From: Calliopum simillimum
Taxonomy: Eukaryota; Arthropoda; Insecta; Diptera; Lauxaniidae
Assembly (NCBI GenBank): GCA_951812925.1
Contig: OX638370.1
Location: 83,000,004-83,064,003 of the forward strand
Length of the DNA stretch: 64,000 nt
Direction of reading: 5' to 3'
The translations under genes and the position numbers were made by a program. The notes beneath the pieces were generated by a model. That model saw nothing but the letters and a program-made list of their open reading frames with translations, ran no database searches and was not told the origin of the DNA. Numbering within the stretch: position 1 is the stretch's first letter; each line of letters starts with the position of its first letter. Below, piece by piece: positions 12,242-24,135 of the stretch.

Positions 12242-13164
12242 CTAGGGAATGCAATACCGGTATTACCGGTACCGGTGTCCCGGACCAAAATTCGATACCG
12301 CAATACCGGTATTATTAAAAATTAAAAATATAACTCCTTTTTACAAAAAAGAAAAGAATAGTGAAACAACAATTTAGACGATGAGTCGGATGATCATGAT
12401 TTAACTGATGTAGACGAATTGAAATTAAATGAAACAACAAATTCAAGGGACTGCACTCTCAACCATCACCTATAAATTAAAAACTGCTATCTAAAAGGCT
12501 ATTATAGATTCAAATATTAATGCAGATTATCGCCTGTCCAAAAATGAGACTCCTTTGATTAAGGATATACCTAATTTCAATCATACTTCACATAAAATTA
12601 ACAGCCGCCGTGAGAATGCTAACCTATTATCAAGAATTTTAAAAACTAGATTGTCCTCTTGGTAATGAGTTCAAAAAACAGTTGAAAACTCGTACATTAG
12701 AAAGAATAACGAATTCTCAAGCGTTTTACAATACCTACACAATCCAAATAAATATAATTTAAGAGCTGAAATGTATAAAAAAATTTCTAAACTATGCTAG
12801 AACTTTTCCATTCTTATCAATGTGGTGAAAAATCAGCAGTATGCGGTGGTAATATTTTTAACACTGAAAATTTGATAATTGCCTCGCCAATAACGAAATC
12901 GACTAGAGGCTACACCAGAATAGTTGGATAAGAACTAAGCTATTTTGAAAATGAAAACATCGGCAAAAGATAATTGAATCTTATTTATGTATAACGATTT
13001 CCTTCGATTTCAGTGTGCAATCTGAAAGGGCTTTTGCTTCTATTGGAGTAATTTGCACAAAAATAAGGTCAAGTCTGGAGGACGAAAGCGGAATCCCGGT
13101 TTTGAAAAATTTTCAATTTCAGATACCGGTATCGCATTTTTTGCTCCGGTATTGAATTCCCTAG
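12242..13164 (+). mobile_element. Decayed hAT element
   Basis: Terminal inverted repeats ctagggaatgcaataccgg (left) and ccggtattgaattccctag (right) bound 0.92 kb, with extra ataccggtat words just inside each end. Near the right end the + strand still reads FSVQSERAFASIGVICTKIR (about 13005-13065), the C-terminal dimerisation motif of hAT transposases (SERAFS...TK.RSSL). The rest of the frame is interrupted. No clear 8-bp duplication remains. Confidence 0.78.
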
Positions 13165-13278
13165 AATATACCCTGCATGACCACGGTCTACTCCATGGGA
13201 GAATCCGACTACTCCAAATTCTGGTCTCGTTGCATATAAAGTTCTGTTTACGTTTTACATGGTTTGTCATTGGGCGTA

Positions 13279-13368
13279 ACCAATTGTCTCCTTATGCATT
13301 ACAATCGGACCAGAAAAAGGTCAATTGTCTCCTTATGCATTACATTTGGACCAGAAAAAGTCCAATTT
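13279..13368 (+). repeat. Tandem duplication of about 43 bp
   Basis: caattgtctccttatgcatt followed by aca-t--ggaccagaaaaag occurs twice back to back. Similar words (ggaccag, ttatgcatcaga) recur near 13770-13815. Confidence 0.6.
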
Positions 13369-13632
13369 TATTTATAAATTTCAACAAATAAAATTTGAAA
13401 TTCAAATTTTACACACAAATGTCAAAAGGTTTCATAGCCAAGTGTGCTAAAGAGTTTGTTATATATTTCTGAGCAATGTGTTCCGGGTTCGAACCCCAGT
13501 GTAGATAAATTTTTTTAATTAATTTTTTATTTTTTTATAACCTCAGTTATGCTTCATTTTCAGCTCCGAAGACTCTTCAGGAAAATTGTGTACAAATAAT
13601 CAGAAATTTAAAAATTGGAAATGAAAATCACC

Positions 13633-13702
13633 GAGTGAAGGATTTGAACCCGGGAATCTCCACACAGCGCAAGTCATTAGACCGATACACTATAGTTTTG
13701 CT
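13633..13702 (-). other. tRNA-like sequence (A/B-box-like)
   Basis: On the minus strand the segment reads with tagtgtatcggtctaatgac (D-arm/A-box-like) and cccgggttcaaatcc (T-arm/B-box-like) at suitable spacing. The acceptor stem does not pair convincingly, so this is a tRNA pseudogene or tRNA-derived repeat at best. Confidence 0.35.
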
Positions 13703-15020
13703 CTTCTTCACAATCGACGAACTGTCAAATAGTACGTGGTCAGTAACGTTATAATTTCACTGATACACAATTGGACCAGTTTTGGTACAAATGACGGATT
13801 ATGCATCAGATTCGGACAATTTTTGTCACAATTGATAATTTAAGTGAATTTATTCTAGTTTTAGGTGTAGTTCGTTTTGTTCTACTTACAAAACAACCAT
13901 ATCAAAGATTGGAGTATTGAGACAATTGTCTCCGCCGGTCCTACACGGTAATTTGACATACCTGCCCTTGGATCATAAGAATTAAAACTAAAAATTGTTA
14001 GGAAGGTACTACTGATTTGTGTCCTGTTTTTTTGGAATAAACGTTTCCGTGGTGCATAGTTTTGTTGTTAACTAATTTTAATCTTCGTTATCAAATTTTG
14101 GTTGCACAAACAAGCATGCCTTTACCGTGGCAAAAAATCCCATTCCTTTTTATGAGACAAACAACTTTACTTCAAAAATATATCTTTCATACCTGCAGAC
14201 AATATCCTGAGCGGTAAAACAACAAAATTTTATTTTCAAACTCATACGCGTTTTTTAAAAGTTTTGACTTTACCGTGGATATTTTGTATAGCAATTTTAT
14301 TTCCTATGGAGAAATAAGACAAATATCTCTCGAGTAAAATTCAATGTGCTCGAGTCATTGAGACGCTTCAAGAACTGGTAGCCTGCAACTAGGGTGTCAG
14401 TATTTGAAAATCACTGAGCCAAGCGTAGTCTGCGTAGAATTTTGGCTCGTCTACAACAAACACAATATTTCAATATTTTCAAAATTTCTCGGAATTACAT
14501 CACCCATGAACATTTTTTTTTGCTTCTTTTTAATTTTCATACGCACAAGAATCGAACTCAAAGTTGATTCGCGGTACGAGATTATCAATCGTTCGTTGTT
14601 GCTTTATGTTGGTTGCTTAGAAAAAAAAAAGAAAAAAATACTATTTTTATGGGTGTTGTAATTCCAAGAAATTTTAAAAATTATTGAAATATTGTGTTTG
14701 TTGTAGGCGAATCCAAATTGCCTCACTTTTTTTCTACGCCGACACCCTTGGCCTATAAGAGAGCTCTAAATTGTTTTAGGAGAATTGGCCTTGGGAGAAA
14801 AATAACTCTCTTATGTACTTTTGATGGAGTAGCTTGGTGTGTGAATAGGGCTGCCCCCTGGGTGAGTTGTAGAGGGGAGACTTACACTCAAAAAATTGTT
14901 GTGGTGGAACCATAAAAAACATTCATACGTTTCTCAAATTTTAATTTCCGTATTGGGCTTTGACCGTAGAAAATAAAAACACAAATCTTTGTTTTTTGTA
15001 TTTTATTTTTAAAATTTAAA

Positions 15021-15058
15021 ATCCGATATTTCGGCTAAAATTGCTAGCCATCATCAGG
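15021..15058 (-). ncRNA. Possible hammerhead-ribozyme core
   Basis: On the minus strand CTGATGA is followed by a GGCTA/TAGCC hairpin and GAAA, the order of the hammerhead catalytic core (CUGANGA, stem II, GAAA). Stems I and III are not convincing, and there is one extra U before stem II. Penelope-like retroelements and some repeats carry such motifs. Treat as a candidate only. Confidence 0.25.
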
Positions 15059-15162
15059 GACTGAAAAAATAATATGGAGAAATCGACATTTTAAAAATTT
15101 ATATCACAATTTTTAACACAATTATAAACACAAATGTTTTCTATAATTTTTTCAAATGTAGA

Positions 15163-15408
15163 TGAATGTTGACATAATCCACGTCGAAAGTTATGAAAAA
15201 TAATCCAACGAAAACCTTTTCTTGAAATTTCCATTTTTTGGCCAAATTGACTTTCTTAACTCACTGTAAACAAAACAAATAGCACTTGCACATCAAAACG
15301 TTGTGACTACGTTAATGATAAAAAATGTCAAACTTTATTATGATGTTGCCAGATTTTAGCTATTGACTTTAGTGTGGCCAGTTCCCGAAATATAAATAGT
15401 ACCCCTCG
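15163..15408. mobile_element. Solo end of a long-TIR mariner
   Basis: Closely matches the right end of the element at 42406-43147 (shared words tagcacttg, catcaaaacgttgtga, gattttagctattgac, cagttcccgaaatataaata). It ends acccctcg followed by TA. Only one end is present. Confidence 0.75.
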
Positions 15409-15780
15409 TAGTTGCTACAAAAAATCATATTTGTTGAGAGCTTTTTCATGTTTAAATTCTTAGGTTGAGAAATTTTTGGCCGAGCATGAGACTCAACTAC
15501 TGCGCCGCTGCCGCAACTGTTGGTAATGATATTTTTTTAACTTCAAAATGAAATGCTCATCAAATTCTATTTTAAATTAAAAATAATGCTTTCAATTCTT
15601 TTACGCCTTTAAAAAAAGTCACGCGAGATTAATACTGATCATAAATAAATAATATAAAAAGGAAATTTAGTTAAAAAGCCATGGTACTTTTCTTTCAGTG
15701 AATGAAATAAAACTGGTAAGGGTGGTATCTTTGGCCTGGCCAAAAACTAAATACCCTACCCTGCATTTCAAGTATATTAT

Positions 15781-17455
15781 TAGGATAGTATAAGAACAAA
15801 TTGCTTATATGGGAAGTGTCACGCCCTCGCCTCCGTGCTTACTTTGATTTTGCGTTGAGCTTGCATTCACTGTTCTGAGTGTTTGAGTAAATTTCGGTTA
15901 GGTTTTCTTAAAAAAATCTTTCAGTATAGCATTTTGAAACTTTCGCTTATATGGGAGGTGCCACGCCCTCTAATCCTACTTCGTCTACTTTAACCTTAGA
16001 ACCGTGTTATGGGCACTGGGTGCCCAAAGCAATTTTCAATGTTGTTTTCAAACCCCAAGTTGTTCGAAACGAATGTCAGATCTCATCGTTTTTCAATAGA
16101 TTGAACATTTTACTACTTAAAAAAACTTAGTTTGGATAAGATTTAGGTATAAGTAAAATAAAAATAAATAAAAGGCGGGGAGCCTCATTTTCGTGTTATG
16201 GGCACTGTGTGCCCAGAATATATGGGGGTGATTTTTGAACTTTAACCGATCACGCCCATTTTTGGTCGCAATCAAACTGTAGCCCTAACTATTATTTGTG
16301 ACAAATTTTATGCATATAGCTTTATCCGTTTAGGCGTAATCGTAATTTCAACATGCAGACTGACACATACACCAAGAGGCCAATTAGGGCCCAATAGAGC
16401 CATAAACGCTCAACATAAAAATTTGAAAAAATCAGGGAAATTCAAATTCGACATTTAGAGCTGATTGATGATCATCCACCATGACCTTGCATATAACGAC
16501 CACCTAAATTTACACACTTCTTTATACTTTTTTCACCCACAAATACTTTTTTTTATATACTTCTCTTATTCATATGTTCATGTGTAAATAAACGCTCAAT
16601 AAAAAAATATAAAATGTAAAAAAATGGTTATATTTGAATAAAAAAACATAAGTTTTTTAAAAAAATTTTGAACTTTCCAGTAACCCCCATACAAAATACA
16701 CTATGGGCACTGAGTGCCCAGAAACACGGAAATAGGTTGGCTAGACCATGCACGGTTCTAAGGTTAAGCTCAGAGTTTACAATTAATGTTCTTCGTGTTT
16801 GGGTGAAATTTGGTTGGATTATCTCAAAAAACACTTTCATTATATAATTTTGACACATTTGGTTATATGGGAGGTGCCACGCCTTCTTGTCCGAGTTTAC
16901 CTAGATCTTGCGTATAGCTTGCATTTATAGATCCGAGTGTTTGTGTGTAATTTGGTTGGGTTATCTCAAAAAACGCTTTCCGTATAACATTTTGAAACTT
17001 TTGTTTATATGGGAGGTGCCACGCCCTCTAGTCCGAATTCGCCTAGTTTTTGCTCAGAGCTTATACTTACTTTCCCTAGTATTTATGTGTGTTATGCTTC
17101 TGTTATTGCAAATAATGCTCTTATTTTTGCATTTTGAATATATTTTTTGTATGGGCAGAAGGCGTGTCCGTTGACAGATTTCGCTCATTTTCAATTCTCC
17201 GAGCTAACTTTTACGGAGGCAGAATACCAAATTTCATTGAATTATGTTGCTCAGTTTTCACAAAAAATGTATTTCCACACACACCCAGCCAGCCACCCAG
17301 CCAGCCACCCAGCCAGACAGACAGACATGGCTATATCGACTCAGGAGGTGACGTTGATCAAGAATATATATACTTTTCCATACCTGCCACGCCTCCTTCT
17401 CTGCGTTACAAACGGAAGGACAAAGTGAATATACCCTGGGTGTAGGGTATAAAAA
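15781..17455 (+). repeat. 142-bp unit array with conserved 3' tail, copy 2 (Helitron/HINE-like)
   Basis: Units carry the gtg[c/t]cacgcc word with equivalent positions 15819, 15961, 16877 and 17019. The two outer intervals are 142 bp each; the middle one is 916 because of a 774-bp insertion. The tail repeats the copy 1 tail (cagccagcc run, ggacatggctatatcgac, ccctgggtgtagggtataa). A 12-bp cagccagccacc mini-array sits at about 17284-17320. Confidence 0.8.
15994..16763. mobile_element. TTAA-target MITE inserted in the 142-bp array
   Basis: The ends ccttagaaccgtg and cacggttctaagg are inverted repeats, flanked on both sides by TTAA (15990-15993, 16764-16767). Removing 770 bp plus one TTAA leaves the array spacing at exactly 142 bp, which confirms the boundaries. 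TTAA duplication is characteristic of piggyBac-type elements. No transposase is encoded. The palindrome gggcactg-gtgccc recurs three times inside. Confidence 0.88.
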
Positions 17456-19006
17456 CCGCTCATCATATTTAAAGCATAAAATATTATTGTATGATAAACA
17501 TGACTTGGAATTTTTCGACATTTTAAATTATAGTTTTCAACCGAAATGCAATGGGATGGGATGCATAAAACCTCAACGCACATATTTCATAAAAGTTATT
17601 GATTCATACTTTTGTTTTTCACAATTATCTACAAGATAAAACCAAAAACCTGTTTGTTGTTGCTTTTATGCAAAACTTTTCTTTTCTTTTATTGCTTTTT
17701 TTACTTTGAACATTTTGGATGCAAAACGAACTGGCTCTTAAATTTTGTCTCCATATGCTGAAATCCTGGGCACTAGGCCTTTAGTTATTAAACTTGTTTA
17801 TGAGTATTGGGTTTTTTCATATTCGCCATTAAGTTTTTTTTTGCATGTAAAATTTTTTACATTCCGATATTTTACATACGGCTTTTCATATGTCGTGGTT
17901 TTTGTTGTGCAATATTAAATTCATTTTCCATGCATAACCAGTTTGTTTTTTTTCTTAAAGTTTGTAATGTATTTTTTTTTTTTTTTTAAAAAAACGTTTT
18001 CTGTTGTTACTCTCTCACCTACAATCTGGCTCTCTTCATCGCTCTATTCCGAGTAGTGCAGTTTCTTTTTCAGAATTTCTGTCTTTTTTTGTTTTGTTTT
18101 GTTTTGTTTTTGCTGAGGTTTTCACATTTGTAAGTAGGAAGTATTGAAACCGACCGGGTATACAACAAGGTAACTGAAACTACACAACACGTCGGACGGT
18201 ATGGCAAGGTGAGGCTCGTTCGCATAAGCAGTTTTCAACTCTTGACTGACACGGTATGCTTCGTTGCATTTTAAGTTCAGGCTTTGTTTTTGTTGTAGTT
18301 GGCGTTGTTGGCGCATAGAATGAGTAATAACCACGTAAGTGTAGTTTTTTTTTTCTGAAAAAAGAAGAACCCCAAGAAAACGAAGAAATAGACGAAGATG
18401 AAGAAGAAGACGATGAAAAAGAAGGAGTAGTAATGGTAGCGGCAACCCAAGATGTTTGTTGTTTGAAGTCATCATCATCATCATAGACATCGTCATCGTC
18501 GTCGTCTAAGTTATCGTCATCGTACGTGGGTTAAATGTAGGGTTTACCTTTTTAAAGAAAAACTTTTAGAGTTGATTGTTCTCTATTGATAACTTTGATG
18601 ATAACATTTCTGAATTGTCTTTTTTTAAGTGTGGAAAAATGCATTTAAAAAACCAAAAAAGTTGTAAATGGATTTTATTATATTTTTTTAATGATCTCAG
18701 CTTAGAGCTGAAACTAACTTGTTGATAATAATAACGAATCAATTACTAAAGTTGAGTCATATTATTTTGTGTTCTCATTTAGATAAGAACTACGCCTACT
18801 AAACGTTTAAATGCTATAAATTGATTTAGTATGTGAGTGAATTGTAAAAAATGTGTAGGTGTTGATGACCAGACATTAAAAATTGACATCAGCGCTATAA
18901 GTATACTCGCAGGACATTAACGCGCCATTATGTAAAATTTCTGGCTGTTACTTTTGATTCTTAATTATTTATTGGTTTTTTCTTTTTTTGTTCATGAAAA
19001 TTTTAT
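17456..19006. other. Low-complexity T-rich and trinucleotide-rich stretch
   Basis: Poly-T runs, a (TTTTG) run near 18090, and GAA/GAT trinucleotide runs near 18365-18520 explain the open frames here. No supported gene. Confidence 0.5.
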
Positions 19007-19010
19007 TTAA

Positions 19011-20085
19011 CCCTTTCGACCCGGCTGCGACAATATTTATATGTAAATTGGGATATATTGTCCCAGCCGGGTCGAAAGGGTTAAGGTTGTGTCCTGCTGC
19101 TAAATGTTATTTCCAAAAGAACTTCTGCATAGAATCTGAGCTCAGAATCCGCTCATCACGTCAGGATTTTGAGATATTTGAGGTCAAGGTCAAATACACG
19201 AAAAATGGCTATTAATTTTTTTTATTCCTAGTGTGAAAAAAATGATGGGACACATACATATTCCTGAAAGGTAAAAAATATTACATTTTTTTTGGGTGGC
19301 GTGGGAGTATCATCAATTTTCCGGCTGCATTTTGAATTTTTCAGTGTTCCAACATCATATTCAGATTTAATTACACCGAAAATCACCTCGGTAGCATTAT
19401 TTTCCATTTTTAAGTGCAAATTTCAATACAGTTTTATGGATTTTAAACGTTTATGAGGGCTTCATGGGGGAAGCTGTGTCCGATCAAAATCGGGTCATGT
19501 TCAACAAAATTAAATATGTTTACCTAGTTTGGCTGGACTAGTTTTGTTTCACAAAATCACAAAATTTGTTTCAAAATTCGCCACGGATATATATATAGTT
19601 TTTTTCTATAATTTATAACGAATAAATTATTTTTGTCAGTGTTTTATGCAAAAAAAAAGCAAAAAAAAGAAATTTTTGCGAAAAAAAGTACCTTATTTTT
19701 TACCTTTAAGGACCAACGGGACACGGGTTTCCCATTTTATCTAAGCACCCAGTAGGAAAATAAATCGAAATAAATCGCAAATTCCCTTGACATTTCTAAA
19801 AAGCTGAAAGTCTGTTACACTTGCTACTTAGATGCTTTATATCGTTTATGAAACAGTATTCGAGATAAAATCGACTGAAAATTAGTTAAAAAAAACACAA
19901 TTTTTTGGATTTGGGAACAACCTCTGAGATCCTGAGGATGCAAATCTCAGTTTTTCTGACACACTTGAATATCTATATCCATTCTCTATCGACTAAGGCC
20001 TTTCTGGTTCCAATCGCAAAGAAAATGTGGCTCTAACATTGAAAAATTCGAATGGGACATATAAGTCCTGTTGGTCCTGAAAGGG
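19011..20085. mobile_element. TTAA-flanked CCCTTTC-ended element(s)
   Basis: A 70-bp near-perfect hairpin (19011-19080) starts ccctttcgacccggctg and ends cagccgggtcgaaaggg, with TTAA on both sides (19007-19010, 19081-19084). About 1 kb further, ggtcctgaaaggg followed by TTAA (20086-20089) forms a second compatible right end. It is either a minimal MITE beside a related copy or the left part of one 1.08-kb element. CCCTTT ends with TTAA point to the piggyBac type. Confidence 0.65.
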
Positions 20086-20322
20086 TTAAGAGGAAAATGT
20101 AGTACTATATGATAAGTTAAAAAAAAAAAAAAATAAATGCAGCCTGCATCTAATATCAAAAGTAGCCATTTCGTGACTTGATGGGTCAATTATGAGTTCG
20201 GATTCGTATTTTATACAGAAAGCTCCTTAAAAAATTACGCTCAAATATTGTGTAACAAGACCTTGATCACAGTACCTACCAATGAATTTTGAATTAAATG
20301 ATTATTTCAAAAAAGTGATGTT

Positions 20323-20628
20323 TTCGGGTAATGTGGACTACCCCATATTATTTGACGCTGATTACTTTTATACCTTAAAAGCTAATTACATGTGTGGGAT
20401 ACCCGAGTTTGAGTAATATGGTGCACTATTTTACGTATGATTCGGTATTCCTTATTACTTAATCATTTGTTAGTATGAATTTGGTTTATATTACTAAAAA
20501 ATATTCTTTAATAAGCCCTTACAGCTATTTGATAGCAATTATAATCTAAAATAATTCAACTTTACTTTTAGTCAACAAAAGTTGCGAATAACGGTACTAC
20601 TTTAGGAAATGGACAGGGTGATCCACAT
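20323..20628. repeat. Inverted-repeat element with GGGTAATGTGG ends
   Basis: tcgggtaatgtggactacccc is mirrored by gggtgatccacattaccca about 300 bp later. Related ggtaaccacattac words follow at 20785. Non-coding. Confidence 0.45.
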
Positions 20629-20829
20629 TACCCAACACTTTTCTTTTTCAGCTATTTTTAGGTACTGTCAATTTATCTGGCCTCACGCTTGAAAATGATA
20701 ATATTTTAGTTTACAAATTATCTAATAGTAAAAGCAATAGAATAACTAATACTAATTACTGGTAGAAATTGGCGAAAAAGAAAAAAGGTAACCACATTAC
20801 TCGAACTTACTCTACATAACTTTTGAAAA

Positions 20830-22632
20830 TATCATGATAAATTGTTCATTTCTTCACCATTTTTAAGATAAAACCTTTTGCTTTAAGAGAAGTACTATAC
20901 AAATAGGACGTTCTTTGTGGAATGGTTCAAACATGCATTTTACTAATTTTTAAACATGAATATCTCGTTAACCAGAGCTAAAGCCTAAAAATAATTATGA
21001 TCACTGAGCTCAATTAACTTGAGTTGTGTTAACTACCAAGAACTGTCTGAATTTTCGACTAGAACAGAATTTCATCTAATAAAAAAAACGCAAATAAAAT
21101 GATAACTCTAAATCGCTCAAAAAATAATTTCCGTGAAAGCGATATAAAATCAAGCAAGTAACATAAAGAAAATTCTTTATCTTAAAGGAATTATGAAAAA
21201 ATACAAAATTTTCGATACACAAAGCACTTCTTTGGAAGTGTTGCCGTAAAATAAAAATAAAGCTCTTCGTCATCGCCCATTCCGCGGTATCCATTTCACT
21301 TACATCGAATGAATTATGTAGAAACTTTGTAACGAATGAGAAGTTTTTTTGTTGTAATTTCAAAAATTGTTTATGTTAAAGTGCATTGTTTGTTTGAATT
21401 GTTTTTATATTGTTTTGTTTATTCTTGATAATGTTTATTTATAGGGCATTGTTAAGAATTTAAAATTCAAATAAAGAAACCACGGAGATGGGAGCAAAAG
21501 GTTCGATAAAGTATTTATTCGTAACTCTTGTTTTATAAAAAATTTAACTTTTAAATAAAGTTACACTGATCAACAAATTGCATTGTTCCTTGCTATTGAC
21601 AAAATAGGACTGCATTAACAAAATTTTACCATCACGTCTCAGTGACATATCCAAAATCATCCGCGCGAAAATAAATTAATATATATTAGCCGTCAAAATT
21701 AAAAAAAAAAAGAAATCTCAACGATGCAAAAAAAAACGAGAATTTCAAACCTTAAAAATTTTTTGAAATTGGTCGTACACAATTTTTGTGAAGCACGTTT
21801 TATTGAAAAAATGTACTGCCTATTTTTTTTTCATTACGTGAATCATAACTAAAATGAATTTTTTTATTCAAAAGGACTTAAGTTTGTTAATAATGATCCA
21901 ATCTTCAAGTTTTTGGTGTCATAATGAAGCTGTGATTATTGCACATAAAAGCGCAAAGATTGATTTTACCGAGATTTACGTAACGAAATATAGGCGGTTT
22001 CTGGTTTTTTCAGTACATTTTCTCAATAAAACGGACTTCACAAAAAATCTGCCAGACCGATTTGAAAAATTGCTTCAGATTTGGAATTATCACTATTTTT
22101 TACATCGTTTGACTTTTTCTTCAAATTCTGACGGCTTAAAATTTTTTAAATTATTCTTGCGCGGATGTAAATCTTGATTTAATTTAGTGTTGAATAGTGT
22201 TAATTATAAACAATATATTTGTTGATTAGATATTGTATTCTTTAAATAATAATTGAAACGTGCACCAATGGAGAAATTTGATTTTAAACTTAAATTAAAA
22301 TAAAACTCAAAACAATTGTGTGAATAGTTCGACAAAATTTTAAAATGATCGATAATCTGTTAAAAAAATGAAATCATTAAAAATCGGAAATTATCAAAAA
22401 AAAAAATAAAGAAAAATTCGATACAAATCGATGGAACACGAAAATCACCGGAACATTTTGAAAAAGTCGAAAATTTGCAAAAGCGTTAATAAATTTCCAA
22501 AAGTTTTTCGATTTTTGTTAAAATTTTAACTCATTTTATTTCCACCATGTCAAGCATCATAAATTGCATTTATCAATAAACTAAAGTATCGTCAGTAGGA
22601 AGATTGAAATATATCATTCTAAAGTCATAATA
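20830..22632. other. AT-rich stretch without recognisable feature
   Basis: Two open frames of 95-107 codons occur (21076-21363 minus, 21854-22177 plus), rich in Phe/Lys/Asn, with no family resemblance, no splice context and no conserved motif that I can see. I do not call them genes. Confidence 0.45.
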
Positions 22633-23028
22633 CTAGTGGTGATCCAAAAGTAATAATAGTCGGATATTTGTAGAGCACATAAAGATTTGAAAAAATTGTT
22701 TTTGCTTCCTCATGTATGTACATTCTTAAAATAAAAGTTCTTTATCTGTTGTTATATAGTTTTAGGTAGTTTATTTATATTGTTTAGTTTTAAGTATAAA
22801 AATAAATAATGAAATTTCCTTTTTTAAATTTTTTCGGAAAAATTAAACTCATGTAAACAATGTATTTTGTAATTAATGTTATGTAGTAGAATAAGGTATG
22901 TATTATTTTTACAAATTTATAAAACTAATTAAGAAACTCTTAGATAAAAACGTGTGTATGTTATGAAAAAATATATGTAATGTAATGTAGTGTTAAGACA
23001 AAATGTATATTTTTAAGTAATTAATTAA

Positions 23029-23568
23029 ATGCCAATACGCGGGAGGTACATTAATTTGAATACGAACATCAAAATAGAGAAAAACGAAATCAGAGCTGTC
23101 ATCAAGTACCTCTGTTTGTTTTGGGACGCTGAAGGAATTATAATAGTAGAATACTTGAAAAAAGGAGCCACTATTAGGGGCTCTTACTACGCAGACCAAA
23201 TAAGAAGATTGTGGGACGCTATCAAGGAAAAAAGACAAGGCAAACTGCGAGCTGGAGTGTTGTTTCACCAAGACAACGCACCGGCTCACAAAGTCGCCGT
23301 CGCGATGGCTGCCAATCAAGAAACGCGATTCGAATTGCTCGAACACCCACCCTATTCGGCAAACCTGGCTCGCAGTGACTTTTACCTCTTTCCTGGGCTT
23401 AAGGAACACCTCCGAAGTAAACAATTTTACGGCAATAGCGAGGTGATGACTGCTGTAGAGGCGTTTTTGGAGGGTCAAGGCAAAGAATTTGTTTCAAAGG
23501 GAATTTTGGGTTTAGAAAAAAGATGGACTAAATGTATTGATTTGCTAGGAGACTATGCAGAGAAATAA
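23029..23568 (+). CDS. Mariner transposase with in-frame internal deletion (179 codons, open)
   Basis: The first part (KIEKNEIRAVIKYLCL) is the beginning of the first HTH. It is fused directly to the catalytic half FWDAEGIIIVEYLKKGATI, LFHQDNAPAH, LLEHPPYSANLARSDFYLFP and the C-terminus EKRWTKCIDLLGDYAEK. About 150 residues are gone, including the second HTH and the first catalytic Asp. The remaining two Asp residues (QDN and SDF) are 34 residues apart, as in D,D34D mariners. It cannot be an active transposase, yet it has no stops. A full-length mariner has about 345 codons. Confidence 0.85.
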   Translation: MPIRGRYINLNTNIKIEKNEIRAVIKYLCLFWDAEGIIIVEYLKKGATIRGSYYADQIRRLWDAIKEKRQGKLRAGVLFHQDNAPAHKVAVAMAANQETRFELLEHPPYSANLARSDFYLFPGLKEHLRSKQFYGNSEVMTAVEAFLEGQGKEFVSKGILGLEKRWTKCIDLLGDYAEK

Positions 23569-23643
23569 ATTTTTTTTTTTTAACAGAAATTCCCTTATTT
23601 CATATTGATTACACAGTTCAACAAAATAAAAAAAAATGTTGGT

Positions 23644-24135
23644 CCCTGGGGAGTGTTTTCTGAAAGGTAATTAAAAATAAAAAGACACGTATTTTACCGA
23701 AAATATGTATCAGTGATTTTTTTTTTCATATGATGGCACCTCTAAGTTTAAAGTTCGCGTTTAATATGAAATTTTGAGATTTTGTGAGAAAACCATCTTA
23801 TTATGAAATGTTGCTTATGTCCTTACCTTTTATTTAAGCCATGGAACTTGAGAATCCACTCAGTAGTTTTTGTTTTACAAGCAAAACCATTTTTTAATGT
23901 ATTTTTTTTTTCATATATTTCGTATTTCCTCAAGTGCTATAGCTTAAATTAAAGGTAAGAACATAAGCAACATTTTATAATAAAATGGTTTTTTCACAAA
24001 ATCTCAAAATTTCATATTAAACGCACACTTTAAACTTAGAGGTGCCATTAAATGAAAAAAATCACTGATTCACATATTCGGTAAAATACTTGTCTTTTTA
24101 TTTTTTATAACCTTTCAGAAGAACACTATGAGGGA
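23644..24135. repeat. Foldback MITE inside the mariner
   Basis: Arms of about 200 bp: ccctggggagtgttttctga pairs with ttcagaagaacactatgagg. Inner pairs include gatggcacctctaagttt with acttagaggtgccat, and atgttgcttatgt with acataagcaacat. Non-coding. Confidence 0.78.

Noticed and set aside
17284..17330. Short regular direct repeats considered as a CRISPR-like array
   Set aside because: The cagccagccacc units are contiguous without spacers and belong to a eukaryotic dispersed repeat tail.
18122..18496. 124-codon open frame on the minus strand starting Met-Thr-Met-Ser with Met and Leu runs
   Set aside because: It is the translation of CAT/GAA trinucleotide and Leu-rich low-complexity DNA; no family motif or splice context.
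21854..22177. 107-codon open frame starting MNFFIQKDLS
   Set aside because: AT-driven composition, no motif, no conserved neighbour; length is not surprising in such DNA.
22993..23478. 161-codon minus-strand open frame
   Set aside because: Antisense shadow of the mariner D,D34D gene.
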